Source: Pachypanchax playfairii
Taxonomy: Eukaryota > Chordata > Actinopteri > Cyprinodontiformes > Aplocheilidae
Direction of reading: 5' to 3'
Length of the DNA: 64,000 nt
Assembly: GCA_006937955.1 (NCBI GenBank)
Contig: SSNP01000006.1
Span: forward strand, 4,170,555-4,234,554
The position numbers were made by a program, and so were the translations under genes. The notes beneath the pieces are model-generated. The model saw only the letters and a program-made list of their open reading frames with translations. It was not told the origin of the DNA and did not search any database. Below are positions 10,367 to 22,943 of the stretch, in pieces (position 1 is the first letter of the stretch; each line of letters begins with the position of its first letter).

Positions 10367-13300
10367 CTCTTAACGAGTTCTAATTTAAAATAAAAGCATA
10401 AGCAGTTTGACTTCCTTTAAAATTTGTCCTAATTTTTGGTCCCTGGGTGAAGAAACATGACTCATAAATGTTCATGCAGAATAAAGTCTTTGGCTAACTT
10501 TACAAATGTGCATGATTTATGGACATACTGGTTCCTACTCAATTGGAAGGAGGCACATTAGAGAGAAAGATTAAGGTTCTGTTTGTTCTGCATTCTAATC
10601 AATTGAGAGTCAGTTTTTAGAGTTCTGTGTGCCTTTTTTTCAGAGTTGAAAAAAACAACAACCTAGAAATACTTCTGTGCATGTGAAATAAGCCTCAGCC
10701 AAGCTGAGTTCTATAAAAAGTTCTATAAAAATCTACCGAGGTAGTAAAAACTGCTGATCACAAGTCCCTGTTCAAATTAATGATCACAGCACAGACTCAG
10801 TTTAAATTACTCTCTAACTCAGGGAAATGTGTGCTGCACCATCTGGAGGTAGTTTTTTACTGTCATGATTTTGCACCACCAAGTAAGTTTTGTTTGAATC
10901 AATTTCCTGGTTCTGAATATGCATCTTTATTCTTTCAGAAAAAGCTGTAATCATGTTCATGTATGTTGTTTGTATGAACCACTGGAAGCGCTGACTTCTA
11001 CAAATGACACATTCCTATAATTTGTATTATCCAAACTATACTTTAGCAAAAAAATAACATTAGCAACATTTTTGTTTACATTTAACTTCATAACAAATTA
11101 GGAAAGTTTGAACTTTTTGTCAGATAAAAGGTGAAAAATGGCTGTTTAAAATCTTTATGTAACTAAAGTCAGCTCACTTTGTGTAATTTACAGTGATGTG
11201 ACAGTTCAAGCCACTGAGCAATCTCACTCCTTCAACCCAGTTGTGGTTCTCTTAACTAAATTAACCAAAGCAGACGTGACCACTGAGCATGTTAACATCA
11301 AACAGTAATCTGCGGAGCTGCAGGACTTGTCAGCAGTCATCACAGTTCAGTCTGGATGTCAGAAATCTGGATCACCTGACGACCTGTATGCACTGACACT
11401 TTGAATTTACCCTGTTACGTGTACCATTCAGTCTGTTTTCCTGGGCTCCTCGTTCTTTGTTTTTTTGTCTCCTGTTTCTGGTTTACTCCTGTCTGACATG
11501 TCTGAGTTTATTTTGATGCTTCGTACTCCTTTTATTTTGTTTTAATTAAATTCTCTTCCATCTTGTCTCCAGTTTAATCCTAAAATACCTAAAAACATGA
11601 CTGTTAACTTACATGAATGTTTTCTATTTTCAAGCATTTTTCTAAATAATATCAATAAGAGGAACTGGAACATTTCTGAAGACTTTTCCGTGGGTCCCAA
11701 AGCACTGCTCAAAATTCACACATTAATTTTATAACACACTGCAGACAAAATGCCTGTTTCATGATTCAACTTTACAAGTTCAGGAGAAATGTTAAAGCTG
11801 CTGCCAGTAGCCGTATAACGTCACCATGGTAACCAGACAGCTGTTTCTCACTCTCTGATTGTGACGGTAAATAAAAACAAACTAAAACATTAACATTAGA
11901 AGCCTTATTGTTGACCTGAATCTTGATGTTTCTATGTTTTTTTTATTTTGTAAACTTTCAAAGTTAATTTTATTTCTATAACGCTGACAGATACATCATG
12001 TGGAAGATAATTAAGATGCATTTTCATTTATAATTTATGTACAAAAAATTGTGACATTAACAGTTTGTTTGCAAAAGATAAATGGATTTTAGACAATTTC
12101 AAAAGTTAGCGACATCATCAACAATCATGTCAGATTACCATCATGCAAAAAATCTCAACATTTGAACAATGAATGTTTTCAGTTTAAAATTTTAGTATAT
12201 TACATTTTGCTTTTGTTTTGTATTTGAAACTGTCATAAATAAATACAACTAATTCCAAATTACAAACCACAAAATTCCAAAATCATTCATTTCCCATTTC
12301 TGTGCATTAATTCTGCTTCCATGAAGTTAATCTGGTTTAAATCCTTTTTGTTTGACCTTTTTTTTCTATTAAGACATTATTTGTGTAATTATGTATGTCC
12401 CACTTCATCCATCTGTATATATGTTGTATGAATGTGTATATGTTATATATGTCAGCGATCAATCACCAGAGCACATCCTGCGAGACAATAAATCATCACA
12501 TTTGGAATCAGAAATGTCTTACATGATTTTAAAGCTAAACAAACATTAAAAAGGAAAATAAAAACTGAATATCACATCCTTGAATTTCTTACAGGACGGT
12601 AAAAATCTCTCCGACTTTGCTCCCACTCAATATTTTTATGCTATTCTTTTGCTCTCTTACATTGATTCAGAGGTGTATGAGTGCAACGTGTGTGTGACTA
12701 ATACATCCTCATCCTTGGCACGGCCTCAGTACGAGCATAGCAACCCACTGTGATTTTAGAGAAAGACATAAAAAGAGCTCTGTATGCTACCGAGTGAATC
12801 GGAGCTCTTTCTGAGGGTGTAAGACGGCGCCAAGAGGCAAGAAGAACAGTCAATAGTCAGTGTTTGTCAGGAGTGCTCAAGCTTATCAGCGGTTCTGAAA
12901 GCAGTATCAAATCTTTACATATGTTACGCAACAGGATGCTCTAAAATTCTGGTCATATGCAGGAAACTGGAGCACATGTAAACCCGGTGAATAAATTAGT
13001 ACTTTTAGCTCCGTTTCAGTTGAAAAGCAAAAATCTTTCTACAAACATTCTGTTACAGATTCCATTTTTTCTTTGACATTTCAGCTTGTTGCCGTTCAGA
13101 AAGATCAGAATCACTAAAAGACAAAACGACTCGGAAGTAAAATATACATTTATAAAAGATGTTGAATTATATAGGTCATCCTCTCAACTACATCAGATGG
13201 TTCAACATGAGTAAATACAGTTGCATGTTCTCAAAGTGGAGCATGTCTAGATAGTGTATTAATGTCTAAATACCTTTTTGATGTTTAAAGACAGTCTGAC

Positions 13301-13769
13301 TAGGATTTTACCAAAATGTCAAACCTTGTTCTCAGCTCCTCGGCAGGCTAAAACAAACCTTCAAAGGCGTTGGAAGATTTCCCTGACTGACTGGCCTCGA
13401 GGTGGAACACAGCTTAGGAGAAGCGAGCAGTGCATTCCTGCAAAAATCCTCCATCCTCTCAGACTGTGATACTATGGAAGGTAGAAAGAAGAGACGCAGA
13501 AATGCTAAATGACTTGTGAGTTTTTAATATAGAGGCTTTTACTGTAACTATTTAGAACGACACATCTGGAAAAGCTGCTAAATATCTGCCACTGGCGAAC
13601 ACAACTTTAAGTTACACTGGAGGAATAAAATATTAACATGATGCATTTGACATCCATGTGTTCATAGCATGTGGAAACATCTTGTAAAGCACCATCACAG
13701 GGTTTTTCATGTAAGATAATTGACTGCTCTTGTCAAGCAGCCAAGTCTTAACAGCAGCATCACAAGTAA
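10367..13769. other. Noncoding stretch, nothing recognised
   Basis: Long AT-rich, unique-looking sequence. No repeat family or exon was recognised. A 9-bp hairpin (arms AAAGAGCTC at 12772 and GAGCTCTTT at 12802) is present but is within chance expectation. Confidence 0.45.
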
Positions 13770-14300
13770 GCTAAATTATTTTATTTATCATCTTGGATAA
13801 AAGTTACAAAGTGCTTTACAGTAAAAAATATTAAAACAAAGACACCAGAGATGAAACAGAAGTGGAGATTAGAGATACGGGCGGATGCTTGACGGCACAT
13901 GGCTCCAAAAGTCAAGACTAAAATCTTAAACAAATTCTAAAATGTACTGTTAGCCAGTGTAAAGAGATTAAAACAGGTATAATGTGCCGTCGCTTTCAGA
14001 TGTGAGTTAAAAGCCTTGTAGCAGCACTCTGGACAGACTGGAGACGGCTGAGTTCCTTCTTATTCAGACACATAAAAGTCTAATCAAGATGAAATAAATG
14101 AGTGGCTGCCATCTCCATTTCAGAATTAGTAGAGTTCAAAGTTTGGAGATGTGTTGATACTGAATTTCTGAAGATTGGTGTTACAAAAGCGCCCAAATTC
14201 AAAGAGGTATCGCTTTACTTTAGAAATTCATCTGTCATGGACAATGATTGACATTTCTGTCTTATCTGAGTTCAGATAGAACTTAGAGATGATAAGATAT
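13770..14300. repeat. Old interspersed repeat remnant (possible)
   Basis: The order of strings resembles a widespread teleost repeat that I recall in outline: a TTTATTTATC-like start, ACAAAGTGCTTTACAGT, TGTTAGCCAGTGTAAAGA, GTAGCAGCACTCTGGACAG, and TTATCTGAGTTCAGATAGAAC near the end. It is heavily diverged and contains no usable frame. The family name is unknown to me. Confidence 0.45.
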
Positions 14301-14369
14301 CAGGAAATCATCTCATATTTGTTTTAGAGATGAACAAGGGAAAGAGGTTCTAACCCTGGACCCTGATGT

Positions 14370-15117
14370 ACCTATTTTTCCCTGAATTTGGAGGATGGGT
14401 CTAATGGATCCTTTCACGTTCTACATATCCCACAATTCTTTTCAGCAATTCAGCAGAGAGTTTAAACCAATAATGGATGAAGCGAGCGGTAGCGCAGAGG
14501 GAGAGGAGTTTGGATTCAGACGTAAGTTTAAAAAAAACTAGCGGTAAAAAAAGTAAATAGGTACAAGAATAAATCTATTTATAAATCATATTCTCAGCCA
14601 GTGAGGAAGAGGAGGAGAGACATGGATGAAGAGTTCTTAGACCTCATCAAGTTTTTGGTTTTATTGTTATAAACTTCTTCAGAATAAAATGATTGAAAGA
14701 AATACTTCTAATAATTCATTCTGTTTACTTTTTACTTCCGGATCATTTGTTAACATGAAAATAAACTTTATATAATTAGAGTTATTTAAAACTTGTATAA
14801 AAATATTTATGATACACAAATTCAATAATATACTGAAATAAAACTATTTACAGAACACAAGACAACATTTTAATAAGTAACTGTAGAATAATAGTGAGAC
14901 GGACACCTCGTTCACATTCCATTTTAACTGCTTTTGCTTAGCAACCTCACGGTTGCTAGGTGACAGGACATGCGCAGATTGTTAGGGAGGGAACAGAAGG
15001 AAAGATAGACTGTCCAAATCTACAGGATACCTATTCCTGGTCTTGAAGAAACCGTCCTACTTATACTGAGTAGGAAGGACCCTCAACAGGATGCAGACCC
15101 TGAATTTGGACACAGTC
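14370..15117. mobile_element. Possible degenerate DNA transposon with a terminal foldback
   Basis: CCCTGAATTTGGA occurs at both ends, near 14380 and 15098. The right-hand 15008-15117 is itself a foldback: GACTGTCCAAATCT at the left is matched by GACTGTGTCCAAATT read on the minus strand from the right, with a further inner pair GTCCTAC / GTAGGAAGGAC. The interior includes TCCCACAATTCTTTTCAGCA and the start of a short frame near 14474, then AT-rich decay. The 110-bp foldback is clear. That it belongs to one 750-bp element is inference. Confidence 0.4.
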
Positions 15118-15506
15118 AATGAGAAACACAGGACTATCTAACATAGAGGAAGGGAGGGATGATTACTTGATCAGCATTAGGTGTGCTGATGATTTGATGA
15201 AAACAGGTGTGTGAGGCTGAGTGACTTGAGCAGCAGGACTTAAACTAGCTCTAAATAACTGAAAACACTTTGGAAATGAACCTCCAAACCCACTAGCAGA
15301 ACAAATAGAACTGCATGTGTAAGGAAGACAAAACATGAAATACTGACTGGTTGTCTTAGAACTCAGTGAACTGAACAAGTGATGCAGAGAGGAATAAAAA
15401 ACAAACAGATAAAATGACAAGAAAAACACTGGACACACATGGTCTGGCTTACTGAGTGAAAGGGCTTCAACATAAAAACCAAAAGCTTTAGGAAAACAAT
15501 TTGCAG
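15118..15506. other. Noncoding flank of an exon candidate
   Basis: No repeat was recognised. The minus strand is open for 115 codons (15163-15510), but the predicted peptide is rich in S, F, L and C with no domain, so it is treated as chance. Confidence 0.35.
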
Positions 15507-15715
15507 GCACTTTAATGGACCCTGTCAGAGGAACCTTTCAAGGTTTTGGCAGAAATGCGTCTTCAGTTTTTCCAAACATTCAGTCTCACTTTGTTACTGA
15601 TAGAAAAAAGCCTGCAGATCCGGACACCCCAAAAATATTCAGTTCAGAGAAAAAAGCAAGGGTCGAACCAAAGCAGAGCCTCCAAACATTCAATCCATTA
15701 ACAAACCCTTTTTTT
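15507..15715 (+). CDS. Candidate coding exon, unassigned protein
   Basis: An acceptor-like AATTTGCAG ends at 15506, an ATG follows at 15515, and the frame stays open for 67 codons to a strong donor, GTAAGTG, starting at 15716 (phase 0). The peptide has mixed, protein-like composition: an early FQGFG and VFP, a basic and acidic middle part with RKKPADPDTPK, and NPLTNPFF at the end. GF-type and NPFF motifs recall disordered N-termini of nucleoporin-like or adaptor proteins, but I do not recognise the gene and no second exon was identified. The polypyrimidine tract before the acceptor is weak. It may be a first coding exon, a displaced exon copy, or chance. Confidence 0.35.
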
Positions 15716-18084
15716 GTAAGTGAATGCATGCACCCGTTTCATGTCCACATTTAAGAAGTGGATGTTTTCATCACTTTCTAATTGAAAGGAAAGTGGCAAT
15801 GGAACCACTTAGAGAAACAGAAAGTGGAGGAGGTCATTCTGCAATGAATAACAGAACAGTGGCACAAAGTGGTAAATATCATGTTGGTTAGAGCAGAGAG
15901 AAAAAAGAAAGAGAGGAAGAGGAGGAGCATCTTATTCTCCACTCTTCAAACTTGAGAAATCTTTCAAAGTTTCTTGTTACTGTGTTGGAACATCACACCT
16001 TCTGACAGCCATGTGGTTTAACTCTGCATGTAATTATATACCTGTAACCAGAAGTTGACGAGCTGTTTTAACACATACAAAAAGAAGCAGGATGTTTTTA
16101 CCTCAGCTGAACACAGAGAGTAGATTTCCCCATCCAAGAGCCAAGCACAGCACATTGAGGTTAATCCAATGTTTATGTAATTTATCTCACATCGTTTACT
16201 CAGCGGGGCATATGCTGTGCTGTGTGTGTTTTCTTCTTATGAGCCTCTATATGAATAATGACACTTAAATGTGAGAGGGCTCACATTCTGGTTAGCAAAT
16301 GCCATGTCTGTTTGGAATCCATCCTTCTCCTGGTACAGAGCTGATATTTTTCAATTGCATGCTTAATATATGAACTTCTAGAAGTTTTATTTTCCCCCTC
16401 TATAAATGTCTTGCAAGAGAAATTAATCTTGAGTCTTGTATAGAATCAACAACCACATTATAAATTCTACTTTCGGCACAGCAAATCTCCAAGGTAATTT
16501 AAAGTTTCCATGAAACTGCAGGAGGATTATGAGAGCCTAACTCATGAACCACATGGGCTGTTCTGGTTCGTCAGTTTTACAACTACCATTTCTCACTCCA
16601 CTCTAGCCCTGCTGATGTTTTGTTTTTTAGTTAAAAATTTAAAAGAAAATGTTACAAAAATGTATAAAAACAAGTTTTCATAGGATTTAACCATGCATAT
16701 TAAAGGTGTTCTTGTTGAGCAAGAAAAGGAAACAGATTGCACAGAGTTGTATGTTTGCTGCAGCTTGAATCCTGTGTTTTATATTCATGGCAACATGTGA
16801 CTGAATACTTAATGGTATAATTAAAGTTTGACTGTAACATTAAAGGTTTCGCTTTGCAAACATGCAATATGAAATTATGTGTTCCTTCATAAAAAAAATC
16901 ATGAGAACATAAAAATAAAAATATGCTTTTTTATTACCTTATCTAACACGACTTACACGTTATACTACTAATACTACTATTACCAATACTACAGTAACCA
17001 TGACAGGAAAATGTCGAGTGGCTCTTTTTTAAACACTGTTAATTCCTTAATATATTTGTAAAGGGATGAAGCGTTCACTGGTTGTCTCCAGTTAAACTAA
17101 ATCGTAATTATTTGCATAAATGTGCATCATTTGTGGGTTTTTTTTATACAAGATAAAAATGATCATCTTTAACTTATAAATATATAAACTGAAATTATTC
17201 TAGATCTAACTGTAATCGGTCATTCAGTCTGATTCTTTTAGTGGATTTAATTGTTTCATTTAATTTCATTTTCATGGTCAGTAACAAAATAATTTGGCTA
17301 TAAAACAAAAGTTCTGTCTATTATCTTATTTTACAGAGAATTCAATCTCAGAAGTAATAAAACCTTGTGTTTGTTTAAAGCTACACAGTGTGCTCAGACC
17401 TTCTCTATATTACAGTTTCTAGAACAGTTTAACTCTGCTGGAACTTTTCCAGCATGACTCAGACAAAACGATGAAGAGTGAGATAAAACATCTAAATGCT
17501 GAGAGTGAGACAGCTGGGAGCTTCTGACTGGGTGTCTTACAGGTGCTCAGGAAATGAGTGGAGGGCCAAAGCAGCATTGTCAGGAGAAAGAAAAAGCTTT
17601 GTTTCAATGGATCATTAAACTCCTCTCTCCTCTCTCCCTCGCTCCTCTCCAGCCTTCACCTGAATGATCCTGAAGGTCGAGTTGGTTCTCAACAGATACT
17701 GTCAGCACCATCCAAATCTCATCTTCCACACCTTTTCCTGCTTTTTTTAACCTCCCATCTCCCTTTAAATGTAAAGGTCCTTGTTGATCTTCACTAGTAA
17801 AAGCCTGTGTATATTTCTATCATGTTTTACCTCTCATGATGATCTTTGGAGAGATTTCCACTGTTTTAGGTTTTTGATGTACGATCTCTGGTCATTGGAG
17901 CTTAATTCATCCTAAAAATCAAAGGCAGTCGTTTAATACATTCATGTCGTTAATATGACACAGAGTAAACAAATAAACAAAAACTCTTAAGAATTCATTT
18001 GTTCATACGGTTTGACAAATACTTGCTGAATCGGTTTAAACAGATTTGTTGGTTCATCCTACATAATTATTCTCCAAAAAGTGT
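15716..18084. other. Noncoding stretch, no recognised gene
   Basis: If 15507-15715 is a real exon, this would be its downstream intron. The part 16100-16560 has balanced composition and few simple runs, as conserved noncoding DNA often does, but that cannot be shown from one sequence. The remaining sequence is AT-rich with no repeat family recognised. Confidence 0.35.
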
Positions 18085-18622
18085 TTAAAGGTCCAGTATG
18101 TGAGAATTAGACCTTGTTGTCAAATCTGAATCCTGCAGTTCATGTAGAAAAAACCCCTCTGCTCTTAGCCACTCCCCCTCCCCTCCCTGATGTTTCTGTT
18201 GGGTTGCCTGTTCTAATGTTGATCCTCGTTTTGTTTCTCTTGTATTTGTTCAGTTTTTGGGAATATCTGAAGGTCTATTTGTTCAGCGTTGAGTTTTCCT
18301 AAGTGCATTTGAACGCCCCATCATGTGCAGCTCTGCTGATCAGTTGGAAGGATGTGGTGGTTTCTTACTTTTTACTGCTGCTTGTTGTAGAATTACAGCT
18401 GCTTGTGTTGAAGACTTGGCAGCCTTGCAGACTCACATGTGATTCGTTATGGAACCAGGAAGTCTGGACGTGTAAATAATGATTCTGGTCCAGACCAGGA
18501 ACTAGAGACCACCCAGCTGACTGAGATCCAGATCTGTTACAATGTGACTTTATTTTCAACATCGGTGGAACATTAAACTGTTGTGTATTTACCTGCAACA
18601 TTCTGACATATTGTACTTTTAA
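18085..18622 (+). mobile_element. TTAA-flanked miniature element, family A copy 1
   Basis: The element starts TTAAAGGTCCAGTATGTGAG and ends GACATATTGTACTTTTAA. Read on the minus strand, the end is TTAAAAGTACAATATGTC, so the termini are inverted repeats flanked by TTAA. TTAA target sites fit piggyBac-like or Kolobok-like elements. At 538 bp it has no coding capacity. A second copy in opposite orientation lies at 52830-53632 with long stretches of near identity, for example the part containing GGAACCAGGAAGTCTGGACG. The 62-codon frame at 18114 is a by-product of the repeat, since the other copy has a related frame broken by a minisatellite. Confidence 0.8.
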
Positions 18623-19542
18623 CCTTATCACTATCTCAGATGTCATCAAGATTTTCATCAGTCTTCTGGTTCATTTAAACGGGCTTGTTGGTGGTTTCAT
18701 TTGTGTGCACCACACCTAACACGGACCAGATGGAGCAAATGCTGAAACTGGTTTCTTTTTTTATTTTAAAATAGCACAAACAGATTTGGGTACATCTGTA
18801 ATCCCTTTGCACCTTTCCCATGAATATTTTTTTTGTAAATTTGTGTATCTGTCTGTGTTTTTGGATTTTTGGCTCTCAGACTGACTGCATTGAACAAGTT
18901 AACTGTGTGAGCAGATTACAATGATCCCCAGAGAATCACTACTTTATTTGTGATAATCCAAGAGTTTTTTTCTCTTGAGCCATCTCAGGGGAAAACAATG
19001 ACAATAGCATGTCGAAACATCTTTTAATCCTGCAGGCAAATTGCTATGAAGTAAATGCCATCCCAGGCTCCCATGAGGATCAACCTTTGATGTTTAAGTT
19101 ATGTTCATCTAAGCTTTTCTTTTTTTAATAACCTCATCTGGAATTGGCAAAGCTCTGCCATGACAACAAGCAGCCACAGAAGATGACTTGGAGGGATTTA
19201 GACATTCAGTCTTTTTTGAATAAATTGATGCTTTTGCTTTGCTTGTTGGCAACCTTTGCATGTCTCATGGCAACACAACAAGTCAGAGCTGTTTCTAAGG
19301 CACACACAAGTCTTATCGGTGCAGTTTGCTTTGTTGTTTGCATGCTAAAAATCTCTTTTATTCTATTCCAGTTAGTGAAGGGCCAGCTGTGGTATTTTGA
19401 AACATTTAGTGAGCTGTCCAGAGTTCTTAGGCTCCAGTGAAGCTGTGTGGTTAGTGTGATTGTGCAGTGCTACTTCCAAACTGGGATGTCTGTGTTTCCA
19501 ATATGAGCGTGATGCTGAACCTGTAAGCTACTGATTAAACAT
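18623..19542. other. Noncoding stretch between two miniature elements
   Basis: No repeat or RNA was recognised. A 98-codon plus-strand frame (19144-19440) reads as a mostly hydrophobic peptide with no signal of splicing and is not called. Confidence 0.4.
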
Positions 19543-20098
19543 TTAAAGAGTCCCTTCCAGTAAAAACAGTTTTTTCTGAGGTTTCTGTTGAATATTTTAG
19601 CTCCACAGGTGTTCTTACCTTCATAGTGGGTGAAAACAGATCAACAACTTCTCTTTCAGTTTTAATCTCTCAAACTACGCAGGTGGTGATAAAACCCGAG
19701 TTCTCTCGAGTTCTAACGGCCTGTATCTGTTTCATCACAACTCCTTTGTTCGTTAATATTAATCAGCTCCTGCAGTTGAAACCACACCTAGCATGCTGCT
19801 GGCTAAAAGCTGTTAGCATAAGACGTAACAAACAAGAAGAGACTTGGTACGCTGTTGCCATGCGCAGCGGGCCAGGAAACAGTATACCTTGCTCTTATAG
19901 GGTAGTTTGTTAGCCAATCAGAGTCCTGCAAATCAGCATAATGAATATCAATGAGTTACAACCTGAAGCCTGACGAATCTTGAGGCCTGTTAATCAGTGT
20001 TTCCTAATGTTTTTTAGATCTAAAATGTTTCATATTACTGGTTAATACCTAAGAAATAACCACAAAGTCCTGAAATTTGTGTGAAATGACCTCTTTAA
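19543..20098 (+). mobile_element. TTAA-flanked miniature element, family B copy 1
   Basis: Starts TTAAAGAGTCCCTTCCA and ends TGAAATGACCTCTTTAA. Read on the minus strand, the end is TTAAAGAGGTCATTTCA, an imperfect inverted repeat with TTAA at both borders. It is about 556 bp long. It is highly similar over its whole length to 30658-31229 in the same orientation, including GTGGTGATAAAACCCGAGTT and CACACCTAGCATGCTGCTGG. Both copies carry related open frames of 76-95 codons that end at the same place. They follow repeat homology, so no gene is called. Superfamily piggyBac or Kolobok is inference from the TTAA. Confidence 0.85.
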
Positions 20099-22839
20099 CA
20101 AACAGAATCTCTAAGGTTCAGGTTTAACTTTGGTGTTCTGGTCTAAACTGAAGCTTTTTGTGAACTCTGTATTATTCACCTGTTTGAATTCCAAATATAA
20201 AAACTTTACAAAAGGCTCTGAGTTAGTGAATTATTAAAAAGCCATTGAAATGACAGCACAATGACTGATGTTATAAAACCACAGTCTACTTTTCAATAAT
20301 TCATTGTATTTTGTAACATGTTCTTTGACCTTTGAAAACACGGAATGAAAGTTCTGAAATGTCATCAGATACATGATTGTAATTAAAATGTAACACTTAG
20401 GATGTACTGTAGATGTCTTTCATACCCAGCATGCAACCTTCATGTACATGTGCCATTCTTTGTTTCCTGAGTTTTATTGTAGTGTTATAATGCCACGTGC
20501 ACACCTGGTAGTTTAAAACTGTGTTTTTTTTTGTGGATGAAGTATTTCTAAAGACTGTTACGTGTTTATAAGGATATATTTACTGGATCAGCTCAGTCTA
20601 TTCAATAACTTGATAGAATGAAAAGCCCTCTGTCTCTCCAGTAATACCTGCCACGGTGTGACCAGTTAGTCAGGATTGATGCCCTCCTAGTAAGATCCCT
20701 GTCCCGATGAGACCAGCTGTGGTAAATTGCACATAGGCTGTGGAGGGTGTTAATCTGAGTTGAAGATGGGAGGGCAGGGGTTTTATTCCAGACTGGCTGC
20801 TGCTTGGTTTCTGTACCGACTCAGGCTTCATCTTGGAGCAAATGTGTGTTTAATTTGTTCACTGTTGCACGTAATTTCCCTCATTCACTTGGTGCAGCAG
20901 CCTGGGACCAAGCTGGCTTTGGGTCAGTCAATAAGGCTTAAAATATATGAAACCCCAAACAAGTTGGGCAGAAATGATTTGGTTTAAAGGTCAGGGATGT
21001 CTGTATTTGAAAGGAGTGGAGGTGAACTGAAACAAGGAGCAGAGAAACTTCAGGCTTGTTTATTACATGAAGGTAGACAGTCTGAGACAGGACACAAAGT
21101 GAATCATGGGAGTTTTTCCTGAGGTTAAACAATGCTTCAGAAAATGGTATGACTGAATTTTTTATGGTTTTGTCTCTGTTTACAAACCCTCACAGGTAAA
21201 ACAGAATCAAACCACACGTGACTTCTGATTTTAGCTGTTTTCATCGTGTATTCTTCCATCATCCGTGACATGCAAAGGCTGGAAGAGTAAAAGGAATAAA
21301 GAGGAGTTGTGGGAGAGAGGGAGATTGGTGCTGAGCCCTTGACATGCTGGTGAATTATTGATGAAGTTGCAAAGTGGTGTTTCACTAATAGCCATCCTTT
21401 AGCATTTGCTGACAGGCCATTATAGCTCTTTTTTTCTTTCTCTCTTTTTCATTGGTCCTTTCCTCATTTCTCCTCTTGTATCCATTTTCTTTCTGTCCTT
21501 TACTTAACAACTACAGTACAGTAATTATCTACAACAGCTGTTATTCTCATCTCTGAAGGCTTCGTTGTTTTATGAAGAAACAAAGTGACTAAAAGGGTTC
21601 TGACCATCTCAGATTTCTTATGTTTCAAACATGATAAAGAACACAAGAAAAGATCTTCAGAGTTGTTGTTGTTTATTTATTTTTGTGGTTCTTTGAAGCA
21701 TCTTATCAGCGTTGTACATCTTTAACTGGATATGTTTACTCTGTTTGCTTTTATTTCCAGAATTCTTTCACTGGATTCGGGTCCAGACTCGGTCACATTC
21801 ATGTCACAAAATCTTAAAAAGCAACAGTTTTTGTGAAAGTTTGAATGTAAACTCATAACTAAAATCAGACGTTATAAAAATAAACAAATATAGTTTAAAA
21901 GTTGTTTATTTCCCTCCATCACCAGTTCTGACAGGACTGTGTTTGACTGTTTACTCAGTTTTATAAAAGAGATTGTGAGTGATTGATTTCCTTCTTTCCC
22001 ACATCCTCTTGTGGACAGGTGGTTTAGTCTCATGATCATGAGGTTTATAGTATTTTGATCTTGTGTTATTATGATGTTCTGCTTTCCATTAGCTTGTGTT
22101 TTAAAGGTCTGTGGTTGTTGAGTTATCTTGTGTTTTTATTACACGCGTTTCCTGTTTGGTCTCTGGTAATCTTGTTTTCTGCGTTCCACTCAGTCCAGGT
22201 CTTTGTTGTGTAATTACCACACCTGCCTCCATCAATATACAGGGAGGCTTTTTGGCTGTTTGTTTGCCAGATTTTTGTTGTTCTGTTTGTTCCGGCTCAC
22301 TTTGTGTTTTCATTTATGTCATATCCTGTTTTCATGTATCACCATTCTCCTCGTGTTTCATGCATTTTTTTTAAAATTTGCTTTGGCACCTTTATAAAAT
22401 AAATTCAACACATATACTTACAACATTTAACTCAACACACAATGTCTCAGTCAGTTTCATTCTAAAAGCATAAAACCTTTTGTTTGTGCTGTTTTTCCTG
22501 CAGGTTCTCTGGTACATAACAGATCAAGTTTTCTGGTGTCAATATGGCTATTTTATAAATACTCATTTAGTATTTGTTTAAATCAGTACTAAATAACTTT
22601 TCTGCAGCCGTATCTCAGACGGTCGTTGCTAGAACCGGTGTTCTGTAGAAATATGCTACCTGTTGAGATGTGCTACTGATTCCTTCTGCGCATGTGCTGT
22701 TCTACAGTTTTAATAAAAAGATTTATTGTTTAATTTTTGTTTCTATATTTTTCCATAAATACATTTTACCTATCAAATAAATTCTCCCAGGACAGGAACA
22801 TTAAATATGATGTTATATTTATTTTCTTTACATTGTCAG
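20099..22839. other. Noncoding stretch, partly T-rich
   Basis: The part 22040-22400 is T- and C-rich on the plus strand with many TTGTGTTTT and TCCTGTTT strings, followed by an AATAAA-like signal at about 22398. This resembles worn retroelement 3' sequence, but I cannot name a family. The rest is unremarkable. Open frames in the region are short and overlap on both strands. Confidence 0.35.
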
Positions 22840-22943
22840 AGCAACAGGCAAATGTTTGGACACACCCAGAGGAGAAGGACCCAACAATGGCCGATAAGGA
22901 CCCAGAGGGCTTTTATATAGAAAATATCAGAGAAGGATCTTAA
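22840..22943 (+). CDS. Candidate terminal exon, unassigned protein
   Basis: An acceptor with pyrimidine-rich lead (TTCTTTACATTGTCAG, ending at 22839) is followed by 34 in-frame residues and a TAA. The peptide is charged and proline-containing, with WTHPEEKDPTMADKDPEGF in the middle and an EGFYIENI core near the end. Codon choice (GAG, AAG, GAC, GCC) is unlike the AT-rich surroundings. An ATG in good context (AACAATGG) lies inside it. Against it, no polyadenylation signal was seen close downstream, no partner exon was identified, and ATGTTTGGACACACC within it resembles a Tc1-like end, so a transposon origin is possible. Confidence 0.3.

Noticed and set aside
12772..12810. Hairpin with 9-bp arms around GAGCTC
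   Set aside because: Arms of this length are expected by chance in a window of this size, and no promoter or terminator context is present.
18114..18302. Frame encoding a proline- and leucine-rich peptide, with a related frame at 53413-53607
   Set aside because: Both frames lie in copies of the same miniature transposon; similarity reflects repeat ancestry.
19626..19913. 95-codon frame with a related 76-codon frame at 30798-31028
   Set aside because: Conserved only because family B copies are similar. The interior of a TTAA-flanked non-autonomous element is the simpler explanation.
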